A stretch of DNA of 64,000 nt from Limonium bicolor (GCA_023374045.1 CM041776.1:141673296-141737295), one strand, 5' to 3'. Shown: positions 32,940 through 45,168, counted from the first letter of the stretch. Translations and numbers: made by a program. The notes: generated by a model not told the origin, from the letters alone.

Positions 32940-34774
32940 TGTTGGAGAAATATGTGACTGCTTCTACAACTTAGGCAGTGTACCTATCGTTTTGTGGAAT
33001 AGTGGATTTGTGGGTTGTCGTACTCTTGGGGATCTCGCTGTGGATAACTGATAGTGTAGTAAATTGACTTAGACTTCTAGTAAACAGATTATATCATTTT
33101 GGAAGAGTAAGATTAAAAGCTAACTCATAAGAGAATAATAAAAACAATTAATCAAAACAGAATAAAAATAGAAATTGTAAATCTTTTTGTGTTTTTAAAG
33201 AAGCATCCTGGGATGTTCTGCTCACCTGTTTTATCCAATTATATCAATATGAACTTTCCCACTTTAACAATAAACTCAGGAATCTTAATTAGTTCATTGA
33301 CCGGTCCTTGTACAATAAACCTGACTAATTATAACAACAAGCCGCAATCCTTGCCCAAGTCATTATAAATTAATCGCTTTATTAACAATTCCTATTGGAG
33401 ACAGGTTAACCTATAGGCGAGCCACGCTTCTAGTCATTAACCCGTTTTGACTTCTTTGGTCTAGAACCTTGTCTCAGCACCGCATTTTGACAAAGAGATA
33501 CAAATATCACTTTAATAATTGTACAAGAAGATTAAAGCGCATTAAGGACAAGAATCAAAATATTGCATAGATAAATTATAGTGGAAAGCTTACATAACAC
33601 AATTATATAAAATAGGCTCGCTTCCAAACCCGGGAAGCTAAGTTTATTACTCAGACATTAACAAGGATGAAAATGAAATAAAGATAGAAATAGCCATTAT
33701 TTTGGAGACTGCCGGAGGAAACGGAACTGCGATTCGCTCCTGCTTCAGCTGCTTTTCTACTCTTCTTTTAATCCTGGTTCTGCCGAGTGGTGGAATGAAG
33801 GATGAAAATAAAATGGAGAAGTGGGGGATAAAAGGATGGAGTGGATCGTAGGTGTGGTTCGATTCTGTGAGCGATGATGAATGATGGAAAGGATGATTTA
33901 TTGAGCAAAAGGAGCGTGGGTTTTATAGAAGAAAGGAGGAGGAAGAAGACAGGCTGGAACACGCGTGAGGATTTTCAGGAGTGGGGGCAGCGCCTGATAT
34001 TGTTGTTGGAGTAGATGGATATGTCTGTAGGCGCCGTAAACGAAGAAGAAAATGGGGAAGACAGCGCCGAAGGAAATCACTCACGTCAATTTCTGGATCT
34101 GGTTGCAGACGTGTTTGTTTGTGTCCTTGGATATTTGGGCAGACGTCTCTATCTCTTGTCCGGCCTTTTTTCATCGGACATCTCTAGCGCAGTTATCTCA
34201 GTGTTGTCGGTCATTTATCCACGGACATGCCACGGTCTTCTCTACTCTGTCCGGCCTTAATTCCACGGACATGCTTGTCCCTTGTCCGCCCATTTTTCCA
34301 CGGACATGTTGTCCCTTGCTTTGCGTCCTGCCTTAATTCCATAAACGTAACACAGACCACTCAATTTGCCGCGTCCGAACCAGTGTCCGGACCAGACTGG
34401 TTCGGACGGTTCGGTTTTATGCGGAGAAATAAGTCCTTGTTTGTGTCTGCCCTTATTTACCTGGACATACCACAGACACATTTTTTGAACTGTCCGAACC
34501 ACCGTCCGGACCGACCAGGTTCGGATGAAACTTAGTTTGCTTCCAAAATGTTCGTTTTAGCTCCGATTAAAGATCTGTTTGCGCCTATGCCTTCGTCTCT
34601 TCGTCTACTTTGCTCCTAACTTGGTTTTCCTCATGTTTAACCAATAAATTTGTGAGATAACCAATACAACATAAACTAGAGGAAAAACATATGATAAGTG
34701 AGAAATGAGCAAGAAAAGTGCTAATATAATATATGAAATACACCCATAAAACATGCTCATTTGGACACTTATCA
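32940..34774 (-). repeat. Element E LTR (only copy)
   Basis: In element orientation it runs from TGATAAGTGTCCAAAT at 34774 to the TG/CA end at 32940, 1835 bp. A TATA-like CTATAAAACC lies near 33918-33927 on the minus strand. GTCCGG, CACGGACA and TTCGGAC motifs alternate at 34155-34530. Its right end, about 180 bp, is nearly the same as in element D. Confidence 0.85.
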
Positions 34775-35955
34775 GTGTGTCGCCTTGGGGTGCGCCTGTT
34801 CTGTTTGTCAAGAAGAAGGATGGTGGTAGTATGCGTTTGTGCATTGACTATAGAGAGCTCAATAAGGTTACCATTAAGAATAGGTATCCTCTCCCGTGCA
34901 TAGATGACTTGTTCGACCCGTTAGCAGGAACTAAGGTGTTCTCGAAGATCGATCTGAGGTCCGGTTATCATCAGCTGAGGATTAAGGCAGACAACGTGCC
35001 TAAGTCCGCCTTCAGGACTCGTTATGGACATTACGAGTTCTTAGTGATGCCATTCGGTCTGACGAATGCGCCTTCTGTGTTTATGGATATGATGAACAGA
35101 GTCTTCAAGCCGTTCTTGGACCAGTTAGTGGTGGTGTTTATTGATGATATCTTGGTGTACTCCAAGTGTGTTGAGGAGCACGAGGATCATTTGAGGACCG
35201 TTCTCCAGACTCTGAGGGAGAAGGAGCTGTACGCGAAGCTGAAGAAGTGTGAGTTTTGGTTGGACTAGGTAGTATTCTTGGGACATGTGGTCTCCAAGGA
35301 TGGTATCTCCATGGACCCGGAGAAGATTAGAGTGGTTACTGAGTGGCCCAGGCCTACTAATGTTGGAGAGATCCGTAACTTCCTTGGACTAGTGGGCTAC
35401 TATCGTAAGTTTGTGGAGGGCTTCTCCAAGTTAGTGATTCCGTTGACTCGTCTACTGCAGAAGGATGTGAAGTTCGAGTGGAGTGAGGTCTGTGAGCTGT
35501 GTTTCCAGGAGTTGAAGAAGAGGTTGACGTCTGTACCGATCTTGACTCTTCTAGAGGGGACCGAGGGTCTGGAGGTCTTCTGCGATGCGTCCCATAAGGG
35601 ACTTGGATGTATTCTGATGCAGCAGGGGAAGGTAGTAGCGTATGGCTCATGTCAGCTTAAGCCGTATGAGAGGAACTATCCGACCCATGACATGGAGTTA
35701 GCTGATGTGGTGTTTGCGTTGAAAATTTGGAGGCACTATTTGTATGGAGCAGCGTGCAAGGTGTATACGGACCACAAGAGTCTCAAGTATCTGTTCACTC
35801 AGAAGGAGTTGAACTTGAGGCTGAGAAGGTGGCTAGAGTTGCTGCATGATTACGATTTGGAGATCCTCTACCATCCTGGTAGAGCGAATGTGGTTGCTGA
35901 TGCGCTCAGTAGGAGGGGTCCGTCTGGAGCCGTTTGTGCTTTGTCTGTTGTGTAG
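34775..35955 (+). pseudogene. pol: Element C pol: RT (intact catalytic site) and RNase H
   Basis: The frame continues with [26 protein letters not shown] and the catalytic FIDDILVYS at about 35140. A TAG at 35266-35268 (CAG in origin) is the only stop before RNase H, whose [27 protein letters not shown] and [10 protein letters not shown] motifs are clear. Apart from the insertion of E this is the best preserved RT in the window. Confidence 0.93.
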
Positions 35956-37060
35956 AGGTCTGCTCTCGAGTTACAGCGTATGGGTATCTGGGTTGTCCAC
36001 CCATAGAGGCCTGGGATGTTAGCAGCGTTACAGATTCAGCCTACCTTGTTCGACCTGATCAAGGCCAGTCAGGAGCTCGACGTCGGGTTGAGTAAGATCA
36101 TAGAGGGTTCGTCTGCTGGTCAGGAGTCTGAGTTCCGGGTTTCAGAGGATGGCTGTCTGAGGTTCAGAGGCCGTGTTTGCTTGCCTGCAGACGACGCTTT
36201 GAGGCGAGAGATTATGCAGGAGGCTCATGGAGCCCCGTACTCGGTACACCCAGGAGGTGTAAAGATGTACCGGGACCTTCGAGAGACATTTTAGTGGAAC
36301 AATATGAAGAGAGATATTTCTGACTTTGTATCCAGATGTGACCTGTCAACAGGTCAAAGCCGTGCATCAGAGACCAGCTGGTTTGCTTCAGCCTCTTCCC
36401 GTTCCGGAGTGGAAGTGGGAGAGCGTTGGCATAGATTTTGTCATGGGTCTGCCTAAGACGCCGAGGGGTTTCGACGCCGTACGGGTTATTGTAGACCGAC
36501 TCACGAAGAGCGCTTATTTCTTGCCTATCAGGAAGACTATCAGTTTGCATCGCCTAGCGCAGCTGTACTTGGATGAGATTATGCGATTGCATGGGGTGCC
36601 CGCTCCGATTGTGTCTGACAGAGACCCGCGCTTCGTATCCAGATTCTGGCAGAGTTTGCATCAGGCTATGGGGACGAAGTTGTCGTTCAGCTCAGCGTAT
36701 CATCCTCAGTCAGATGGGCAGACAGAGAGGATGAATCAGGTCCTGCAGGACATGCTTAGAGCATGTGTGTTAGGCTTTGGAGGTAGCTGGGACCAGCACG
36801 TTGCCTGATAGAGTTCGCCTATAATAACAACTTCTACACTAGCATCGGGATGGCCCCGTTTGAGGCTTTGTATGGCTGGAGGTGCAGATCACCCATCTGT
36901 TTGGATGATTTGAGAGAGAGAGAGTAGTTGTCGGTCCGGACTTGGTTGAAGATGCGATGCTGTAGCTAAGATTCAGTCAATCAAAGAGCGTCTGCTAGTA
37001 GCTCAGAGTCGTCAGAAGAGTTACGCTGATCAGAGGAGGCGACCTCTAGAGTTTGAGGTA
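35956..37060 (+). pseudogene. pol: Element C pol: integrase, several breaks
   Basis: The HHCC region (EAHGAPYSVHPGGVKMYRDL) is followed by a TAG at 36292, then a frameshift near 36340. The DDE core at 36326-36808 has IDFVMGLPKTP, VSDRDPRFVSRFW and HPQSDGQTERMNQ. Further breaks lie near 36808 (LIEFAYNNN in another frame) and 36927. Confidence 0.9.
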
Positions 37061-37483
37061 GGAGACCACGTTTATCTAAAGGTTTCTCCCGTCTGTGGAG
37101 TAGTGCGGTTTGGGAAGAGAGAAAAGCTTAGCGCTCGCTTTGTGGGTCCTTTTGAGATCCTGGAGAGGATCGGACCGGTTGCCTACCGTTTGGCTCTGCC
37201 TCCGTCTTTAGTAGCAGTGCATAGTGTTTTTCATGTTTCTATGCTGAGGAAGTATGTTCCGGACCCGTCGCATGTGATGATTGACTTCAGCCCACTTCAG
37301 TTGAGGGAGGACTTCACGTTCGAGGCAGTTCCTTTGAGGATTTTAGCCCGAGATGTTCACAAGCTCAGGAGTAAGACCATGCCCTTGGTGAAGGTGCAGT
37401 GGTCGGGTCAGTCAGAGGAATAGGCGACCTGGGAGGTCGAAAGCGAAGTGCGTTCTAAGTTTCCCACCCTGTTCGAGCAGTAG
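37061..37483 (+). pseudogene. pol: Element C integrase C-terminus and chromodomain
   Basis: RFGKREKLSARFVGPFEIL and GPVAYRLALPP are the GPY/F module. FHVSMLRKYVPDPSHV and LVKVQWSGQSEE-stop-ATWEVE form the Tekay-type chromodomain, broken by a TAG at 37421-37423. The natural end is TAG at 37481-37483. Such chromodomains can guide integration to particular chromatin. Confidence 0.9.
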
Positions 37484-37510
37484 GTACGTTTAATTTCGAG
37501 GACGAAATTC

Positions 37511-37527
37511 TTTTAAGGGGGAGGTGA
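37511..37527 (+). other. Element C polypurine tract
   Basis: TTTTAAGGGGGAGGTGA sits directly before the 3' LTR. It follows the CGAGGACGAAATTC motif usual in Tekay elements. Confidence 0.87.
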
Positions 37528-39729
37528 TGTTATAACCCAAGGTTGAGGTCTGAAATTTTTCTTTGCATTTTATTTCATCGCAAGTTAATTGTGTGGATTG
37601 TTTAATCCTTCAGGACATGGGAGTCCTTCTGATTAAAGACGAGGGCGAAGAAGTCTTTTTCCTTTCTTATTCTATTCATGGTGAGGATAATACCCTTAAC
37701 CTATTTTATTTCCACTTCCTCTTAATTACTCTCTTTTCTAATCACGTTCTCACGACTCGCCAGTACGCTCCTCTCTTCATTGTTCTCTCCCTCTTCTCTC
37801 TCTCAAAGTTGCGTTCTGTTCTACCTCTCAAGCCTGCTAATTGTGGTCCTTCCTCGAGTTCTGCTGTGGATTCTGCGCCGTTGCAAAGTTCGGTTCGGAG
37901 TAAGGTAACCAGTGTTGATCCGTTCTCCTTCGATCCTGATTTTGGGATGTTTTTCCCCTGTCTAAGTTCTTCTCTTGCAATCTGATTAGGAGTCAGAATC
38001 TATTCTGCCCTTGTCCTTCTACTATTGGTGTCCTCTGCGAGTTCGTGGTCGAATTCAGGTAAGGATTGGGAATCCGTTGTCTTGACAGTTTTGATTTTGC
38101 GTTTTTGATGTTCTGATTTGGGGGCTGTTTCTTCTCTAGAAATTACTCAGTGTTTTGGATTGTATCGTCGGTCTGCGTTTCGGGATTCTTCGTGGTTGGG
38201 CTGTGCTATTTCTGATTCGGGATTCTTCTGCTGATTAATTGAGGTAGGTGGCTGATGGATTCAATTAGTGTGTTCAGCCTTGGGGAGTTTCATTCCGGTT
38301 CTGAATTTTGGTTGTGCTCTATCTTTGCGTTGTGGTTGCGAACTGTCTGTTTAATGTCGTTTTAATGCGTACAAACCCCCAAGGTTGTTTTCTGCAAATT
38401 GCTTTTGTTTTGGTTGTGTTTAAACCTCTGTTTTGGTGTGCAATTCGTTTCTGGAAGCTGCACTTTTTGGTATGTCCGAACGTCTGTCCGAGCTTTGACG
38501 TTTGGACATGCCCTGTTGCGCCTTGAATGTCTGAAGGTTTTGCCATGTCCGAACTTCTGTCCGAGCTTTGATGTTCTGAAGGGGTGCGAGGACGAGTTCG
38601 ACTTACAAGTCTCGAATGGTGTCTGAACTTGTATGTCCGGACAGAAGTTCGGACACACCCTTCTGCTTCTTCTGATTTTGCTTCGACTTGTGTCCAAACT
38701 ATGACGTTCGGACACATGCTCGGACATTACGCGTATTTATTTTCCGAAAGCGTCCGAACATCCGTCCGAGCTTTGATGTTCGGACACCCGTCTGTTTCGA
38801 TTTCTAAAGTCTCGACTTGTGTCCGAACATTGATGTACGGACACAAGTTCGGACATGGTACTGTTTTGACCAGTACTTGCTCGTTTGAGCTCCGTTTTGA
38901 CTTCCGTTTGGGGTTAGATTCCCCTATCATTTCCAAGCGGTCTATATGCTTTGTGGTGCCATTGGTGCACATATGCTTATCTGTATTTAAGCCTCTTTTT
39001 TGGGACCTAGTTATCTCTGTGTCTGAACCTTTGGATGGCTGGTTTAGCTGTCCCGTAGCGCGCTATATAGGATATCCTTCTGTTTCACGGGTGTTGTTCC
39101 CCATTCTGTTCATAGGTGTTCCACCTGTTCTTTTTACGAGTGAGGTTTCCTCGTTCTGGTCACGAGTTGTTGCTGGTTCTGTCTGTATGCTGTGATCAAC
39201 TAGGGTCCCCTTCTGTTTCTGCTTCTGTTGTTTTGAACTCTGATTAGTCCTTTGGTATTTGGGACTTCTGCTTCTGCTTTCTGTTTTGGAATGTGAACTC
39301 TTCTATCTATCTCTGATTTGATAATAATCTATAAATGTTTTGAGCATGCTGGTTGATGAAGTTGGTCATCTACTGGGCATAGTTGTTTGCTCATTCCCCT
39401 ACTTTATCTAACATTGCAGATTGATTAGCGAGGATCACTTTGTTCAGCTTCTGGAGTTTAGCTTTTGTTATGCTTAGTTCGTTTGAGACATTTGTATTTT
39501 GTCTTGTAGCCTTTGGGCCTCAGTTGCTAGCTTCCGCTTTTGATTACGTTTGAGGATTGTATTAACGTTTTGGAATCTTTGACACTTTGTTGATACTTAT
39601 GATATAAGTATTCGTTTTGGGCCTTTTCTCTGTTTGTTTATGCGCGTTAGTTAGAGCCTCGTGTTATTAAGTAATAATACGCGGCATGTAATACCCCTAA
39701 CTCCTAGGCCAGTGTTTGGGGGTGTTACA
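37528..39729 (+). repeat. Element C 3' LTR
   Basis: This uninterrupted LTR of 2202 bp runs from TGTTATAACCC to GTGTTACA and gives the reference for the split 5' copy. It holds the GTCCGAAC array at 38474-38857. No gene is visible. Confidence 0.93.
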
Positions 39730-39970
39730 AACAATACATGCCGATCCCTCACATATACTGCAGCCCGAGAGGCTAGTCTTAGAGCCCACATTGAGATCCG
39801 TGGACACCCCTCAAAGAATTCTAGACACTAAGACCCGGGAGACCCGGAACAAGTCAATTAGACTAGTGAAGGTGTTATGGTCAAACCAAGATATAGAGGA
39901 AGCCACATGAGAGCTGCAAGATAAGATGAGAGATATGTACCCCCATCTTTTCACCGATACTTCGGTTTAG
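39730..39970 (+). pseudogene. pol: Element A chromodomain and end of pol
   Basis: After element C, the frame of A resumes with ADPSHILQPERL, RILDTKTRETRNKSIRLVKV and LWSNQDIEEAT-stop-ELQDKM, ending YPHLF and TAG at 39968-39970. The TGA at 39908-39910 replaces the tryptophan codon found in F. This tail defines A as a chromovirus related to Tekay. Confidence 0.92.
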
Positions 39971-40418
39971 TGTAGGGTACGAGGGCGTACCCCATTTTTA
40001 AGGGGGGTAAGCGCGGTTCGTTTTGGATGTTTTTGCGCGTGCACTGTGTCGTAATCCTACAACCACACGTTGTGATGGTTGGTAGACTTGTGTGTGAGAA
40101 TGTTATGTACGTATATGTGCTCTGTATGAATGAATGTTGTGTGTCGTGGTTTGCACTTTGGCATGTTATATGCTCTGTATGAATGAATGTCGTGTGCCTT
40201 GGTTTGCACTTTAGCATGTTATATACATTGCTAGCATCTTGGTCTACTTTGAGAACTTGTGGGAAGCCACCGATGTGGCATGGTGCTTAGAAGCACTGAG
40301 AATTATAATTATGGACTTAATCCTTTGGGTTATCGTGAATGAATGCGGGACTGGATCCCTAAGATTACCAGGAGTGGAAAATATAAGTTAAGGAAGTAAG
40401 ACTCGGGATGAAGTCTCT
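39971..40418 (+). other. Element A 3' untranslated region with a 53-bp duplication
   Basis: Two adjacent 53-bp copies start TGCTCTGTATGAATGAATG at 40118 and 40171 and differ at a few positions. The rest holds no gene. Confidence 0.85.
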
Positions 40419-40433
40419 TTTAAGGGGGTAAGT
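40419..40433 (+). other. Element A polypurine tract
   Basis: TTTAAGGGGGTAAGT lies directly before the TG of the 3' LTR and matches the PPTs of F (51503) and C. Confidence 0.87.
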
Positions 40434-41272
40434 TGAAACACCCTGAACATTTAATCACATAAAATCATAAACGCGAGGAGATTATCCGAAAATAACGCGT
40501 TATATAAGTCGGACATAAAACAATGTATGAACAATTAAATTTAGTATATACGTGTCCGAAAGCAGGACGACGTTACATATTAATATAGTCACGTACTTAT
40601 ATGTACGAATACGAAAATACATGTACGTAAAATGTTACGATATTGTAACGGTTGTAATATAGTATAATAATAACGTCGCATAACTTCGTAACAAAAATAA
40701 CACGATATAATATATAGTCTTACATATATATAAATAAACATGTGTATAGCTTATACAAAAAAAAAGAAAAAGGAGCAAGGCACTCCGGCTAAGGTTCAAA
40801 CCCCGTACCTCTCGTATACCCCCTGAACGTCTTAACCAGTTGAGCTATGCTCGACTTCAGTACTAGACACTATTGAATTAAAACTAGTAGTACTAAAGTC
40901 ACTAGAAAAAAAAAAACCAACGACGTTCTTCCTATCAGGATTCGGTAATCATCGATAACTCAGGAAGAAAAACCCACCATGAATCACGCACGTTTCCTGG
41001 TTCTGTCTAATAGCAAAGAACAAAGTCCAAATAAGTACAGTATTGTTCTTCCTTGGTGTTATTCTGATTCAAAACAAATATTCAACAGCATAGGTATACT
41101 GTCGGTTGCTGAGCTGGGGGAAATAGACAGAGAGTGATGGCGCACCACCCCCATAGCTGCTAATTAGTAAACTATGATTAAGATACTCACAACCACTGCA
41201 ATTAATAAACCAAACTAGCCCATAATCTTCTTCCACTATCGGCACAGTCTGCGCAAATTCAGAAACAGAAAG
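40434..41272 (+). repeat. Element A 3' LTR, first 839 bases
   Basis: It starts TGAAACACCCTGAAC after the PPT and runs to the GAAAG at 41268-41272, where element F is inserted. The matching part of the 5' LTR is left of the window. It contains the tRNA-like sequence at 40773-40852. Confidence 0.9.
40773..40852 (-). ncRNA. tRNA-like sequence with internal pol III boxes and T-run
   Basis: The minus strand has a box A-like TAGCTCAACTGGTTAAGA (40830-40847) and a box B-like GGGGTTTGAACC (40793-40804). The ends GAGCA and TGCTC can pair like an acceptor stem. A T-rich run (40757-40770) follows, as expected for a pol III terminator. It could be a tRNA pseudogene or the head of a SINE carried in the LTR. 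The long region between box A and box B does not give an obvious anticodon arm, so a functional tRNA is unlikely. Confidence 0.55.
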
Positions 41273-44200
41273 TGAAATACCCCAAATCTTAGTATATTGT
41301 TTAAACAACTAAATATGGTGTATTAAGACTAAAAAGAGTCTTAGAAACATTAGTAAACAAATTTAAACAAAAGAAAACACAAAATGTGCTTTAAAGTCAA
41401 TAAGAGCCAAAATGTGCTCTAAGCTTGGGATAAGCTTGGTTAAGACCTAATGAACTTACCAAGACCTCATTTATATATTAATGAACATATTAAACCAATT
41501 ACCAAAGAAAACCAAGCTTGAAAACAAGTTTAAACACAAAATGTGCTTTAAGAAGTCTTAAAGCACATTTTTGAAAAATTGTCTTGTAAATGAGTTTTGA
41601 ATGGCTAAATGTCCATCATTACTCTTTAATTAACATGTGTACTATATAGTAACACATTTGGAAGTCTATCTAAATAGGAAATCAAAAATTTCACTTCTAT
41701 GTGCCTTGTTTTTATGAATAGTGATTTTTTATAAGCTAGTTTGTAACATATGTTGTATTAAGTAATTAAATTGACAAACAAAGACTAAAATACCCTCATT
41801 ATATTATAGGGGGCCGTTTTCTAAGTGTGGTGACTCACCACTCTCTAGTTAATATGATAAGTAAAAAAAGAAAACTAATTAAACTACTTTTACTTTATTA
41901 CTACAAATATCTTCTTAAAAGCAAATTCTATCTTCATTCTCATTTCTCTCCTTCATTTCCCACGGTTCTAAACACCTTCTTCAACCTCTCTTCTTCATTC
42001 TCTCACGGTTTGCAATAGTACACACCACCATCTCCATCTTTGATCTCTTGTAAAATCTAGCTCACTTGTCCAAATCAAAAACAAACACCACCAATCTCTT
42101 CCTCTCATCAAGCTCTTCATTCCTATCTTCTCAAAACTTCAAGAGCCCCATCGGTGCCAAGGAGTTCCACCATTGAAGGAGCTTGAGCTTGTATTTTTAC
42201 ATATTACTCTCCTCTGCTTCTAGGTAAGGAATCTCAAATAAAAACTACATTTCCTTTATGTTTTTGCCCTAAACCGAAAATGTACATTATGATGGAGCCC
42301 TTTGTGTGACTTTGTTCTAGCTTCATTCCAACTCTTCATGGACTAGGTGGAGTCCTCTCTTGATATATATTCAAACTCTCTTCAAAGATCAAGGTAAAAC
42401 AACTACATTAATGTTTTTGAAACAATGTAAAATTAGGGTTTACAATGAGATGAAGCTTATAGCTTGAATACTCATTATAATGTTTGTATATTGTTTAGAA
42501 CTTGACAAGGAATCAAATACCTTACCGGTTTTTATAAGGAAACAAGAAAGAAGTTGTTTGGAAAAGAGGTAAATCTACTAACCTAATGTTGTTTAATGCC
42601 TTAGGAGAAATGAGCTTATAATGCTTGTTAAAACTACCTAAAGAGCAAATGGAGATTGACTTAGTAAAGTGTTCTCAAGAGACTAGTAAAAGGCATATGT
42701 GTTGTTGAGTGTATTTGCAGGTCAAAGGCAAATATATTATGGAAATTCAGTGTTTAAGAATTATGCACTTTAAGGGCCTAAGAGCCATGCATTTTAAGGG
42801 CCTAAGTGCCATGCAATTTAAATTATGCACTATATTGTGATGTAGTGCTTTATGAGTGAAGTTTGTGTATAATAAAGTTCTTGGTGATTCTAGGTGTTCT
42901 TGTGTGTTTAATGGAGGAAACAAAAGTGTTTAGGCTTAGTAATGTTCGAGGGGAATCCATGTCAAAATCTAGGTAAGAAGCAAGAAGTTCTAAGTGTTTA
43001 CATAAGGTTTGGTGAATTAGAGGTGTTAGGAAATGACTAGTGTTTTACAAGAGAAGATATAATGTCTTAAGTGTTCTAGGTAAATAGAGGACTTAGACAT
43101 CAACTAGGGTTTAGGTTGGTAAGAAATAATGCTTAAGAGATGATGTTAAGATGAGGAGAAAGCATTTTGGGATAGTAGTTATCATAGGTGAGAAACACCA
43201 TTTAGAAACCTAGTATAAAATGTTATAAGTGTTAAGGAATTTTACAAGGAAATGAGTAAAGGCTTAAGGAATTAGAAAATGAGTTTCATGGATGTTGTAT
43301 ATGGATATAAGTGTACCAAGTGTTCTTAGGAAACATTAAGAGGCTTAAGGAGAAGTTTGGTAAAGATTTGACAAAGTTTGGGCAAGTTTAGAGGACGTCC
43401 GACCCAGGGGTCCGACCCAAGTTTGGGTCGGACAGCCTCTGTTAGACGTCAGGAAATTGTTCTGGAATGGTCCGACCCAGAAGGGTGGGGTCGGACATGG
43501 GTCGGACGGTCATGTTTCAAAGGAGGGAAAATGTTCTGGAATGGTCCGACCCAGTGGAGTGAGTCGGACGTGGGTCGGACGGGCATGTTTGTAAGGCGGA
43601 AAAGGTTCTGTAATGGTCCGACCCAGTCGAGTGAGTCGGACATGTATGTTCTGAGGTCGATGAAATTCTCTGGAATGGTCCGACCCAGAAGGTTGGGTCG
43701 GACATGGGTCGGACAAGTTAAATTTTCCAAACCCGAAAACCACTAGAAGGGTCCGACCCAGTTGTGGGTCGGACGGTGGGTCGGACATACCAAAACTTAA
43801 AAAAAAAACAGAAAAGAATGTGAAATATGTAGTTGACCCTAGGGTGTATAATGAAGGTAACCTAGGGTAAGATAGACATTAAAATATGTCATACAATCAT
43901 GTTAAACACTTAGTAAGTTTGAAGTTGAATAAATAATTAACCGACGTTATTAACTATGTATAGGAGTGACCTACGGAGGAAATCAATCGAGGCAAGGACC
44001 AAGGTATGGTTTTCTTGCAGTCTGTTGCCTACCGGTTTACACCGGCTTGTGTGTTGTTTGTCTTTCTGTGTGTTTATGACTTTGTAAGATTAAACCATGT
44101 AAAGAGTTACAGTTGTTAAATACTATTATGTGTTAAGTATGACTCTCTCTTCCCTTGTGTGTGTCTAACAAGACTTGACCTATTATTGTGAATTGTATTG

Positions 44201-45163
44201 AGTTCAATGATGAACTACTAACAAGTGCTAACGGGGGGAAAGTGAGGAGTCCGTCGTCTGTTCCGGCCACGCGTGTGAGTATGGGAGTCGATGTCATAAC
44301 CGGTCCGATTCTCTCTGTATGTTATGGTTGTTTTCCAATTTGGTTTCCAACCTTCCCTTTAGCTTAACCAAGGCTATTTTACTGACTCACGTCGGGCCAC
44401 AGGGGCATACTATGTGTTATTTCGGTGGGCTTGGATCACTATATCCGAGGCACCTTGTGTTAAGTTATCCGTTCAATCTAACAGGACGGTAACGAGTTAT
44501 GTAACGAGCTTAGCATGAGCGTGGCAACATTCTCTAGGCTCTCAATGGGGACTAACTGTGTTGGTTCTCTTCCTAAAAGGAATTGTATGTGTGTGATATG
44601 TGTGATGATGTGTACAATACCCATGTTATGTTATATAAGTATAAGTTGTGTAATATAAAATGAATGCCATGCCATCATGACAAATAGTTTGCGCGCATCC
44701 CGGTAGCCGATGGGCTGTGCGTTAACCATACCAGCCAAGGGTTGCTGACCCCCTCGGGGGATCCATATTTCTTTTACTGCAGGATGAGGATCGAAGAAGC
44801 GGAGTGGCTCTAGATCCTAGGATGTAGTTTACTTTTGAGTACTTTTGGATGTTTGCCCGGGATGCGCCTGTGCTCCCGTGGCGTGATGTATATTTGGTTA
44901 TGACGGTTTATAGTGACGGTTAACAGTAATGTGTTAAAGCGAAGGATATATGTAAACACTCGGTATTTTGTTGATGTATATATGTGGTTGTTAGTTCTAT
45001 GCTCGGAAGTCTGATCATCAGACCGGTACACTTGTATTTGTTCAGCCTTGTTAACCACGTGGGTGGTTGACGGCGTTGTAGCACCATTCGTTTAGTTACT
45101 GTTTAGTTGTTTATATTCCGCTGCGATTTCAAGTATTGTGATGTGCGTAGTAGGGGTGTTACA
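41273..45163 (+). repeat. Element F 5' LTR (3891 bp)
   Basis: It runs from TGAAATACCCC to GTGTTACA. It carries a TCGGAC array at 43397-43789, several GGTAAG-like possible donors in its transcribed half (for example near 42223 and 42390) and the CCACGTGG palindrome near 45055. There is no gene. Confidence 0.95.
43397..43789 (+). repeat. About 72-bp tandem repeat of inverted GTCCGACC/GGTCGGAC motifs
   Basis: Units beginning GGTCCGACCCAG start at 43469, 43543, 43615, 43677 and 43749, with a related lead-in from 43397. Each holds one GGTCCGACCC and one or two GGGTCGGAC motifs, able to form hairpins. The 3' LTR copy is at 53642-54043, where one unit is 11 bp longer. Predicted ORFs here are by-products. 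Confidence 0.92.
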
Positions 45164-45168
45164 AAAAT

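Larger units (their letters stand above)
31396..34774 (-). mobile_element. Element E: non-autonomous Athila/Tat-related element with one LTR
   Basis: It splits the RT of C between codons that are adjacent in other elements. The minus-strand PBS (32916-32933) and the LTR at 32940-34774 mark its 5' end. At the other end, the plus-strand sequence begins AAGACTGGAGCAATG with no PPT and no LTR. Flanking GTGTT (31392-31396) and GTGTG (34775-34779) resemble a TSD. It shares the LTR end and the GGTTGCCTCCCAG block with element D but has no gag or pol. Confidence 0.85.
20395..39729 (+). mobile_element. Element C: conventional Tekay/Del-type Ty3/gypsy chromovirus
   Basis: Two LTRs start TGTTATAACCC (20395 and 37528) and end GTGTTACA (29496 and 39729). 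The 5' LTR is split by element D and the RT by element E. The PBS is TGGTATCAGAGC at 29502, and the PPT TTTTAAGGGGGAGG precedes 37528. The order is gag, protease, RT, RNase H, integrase, chromodomain, with no intron and no AlkB. The TSD looks imperfect: AAATA on the left and AACAATA on the right, as if two bases were added later. It lies in the integrase/chromodomain part of element A. Confidence 0.92.

Noticed and set aside
40773..40852. A functional nuclear tRNA gene
   Set aside because: Box A and box B are approximate and no standard anticodon arm can be drawn between them; only a tRNA-like call is justified.
43378..43788. ORFs over the TCGGAC array in the F LTR (also 53623-54091)
   Set aside because: They are repeat-derived peptides inside an LTR, with reading frames on both strands and no domain.
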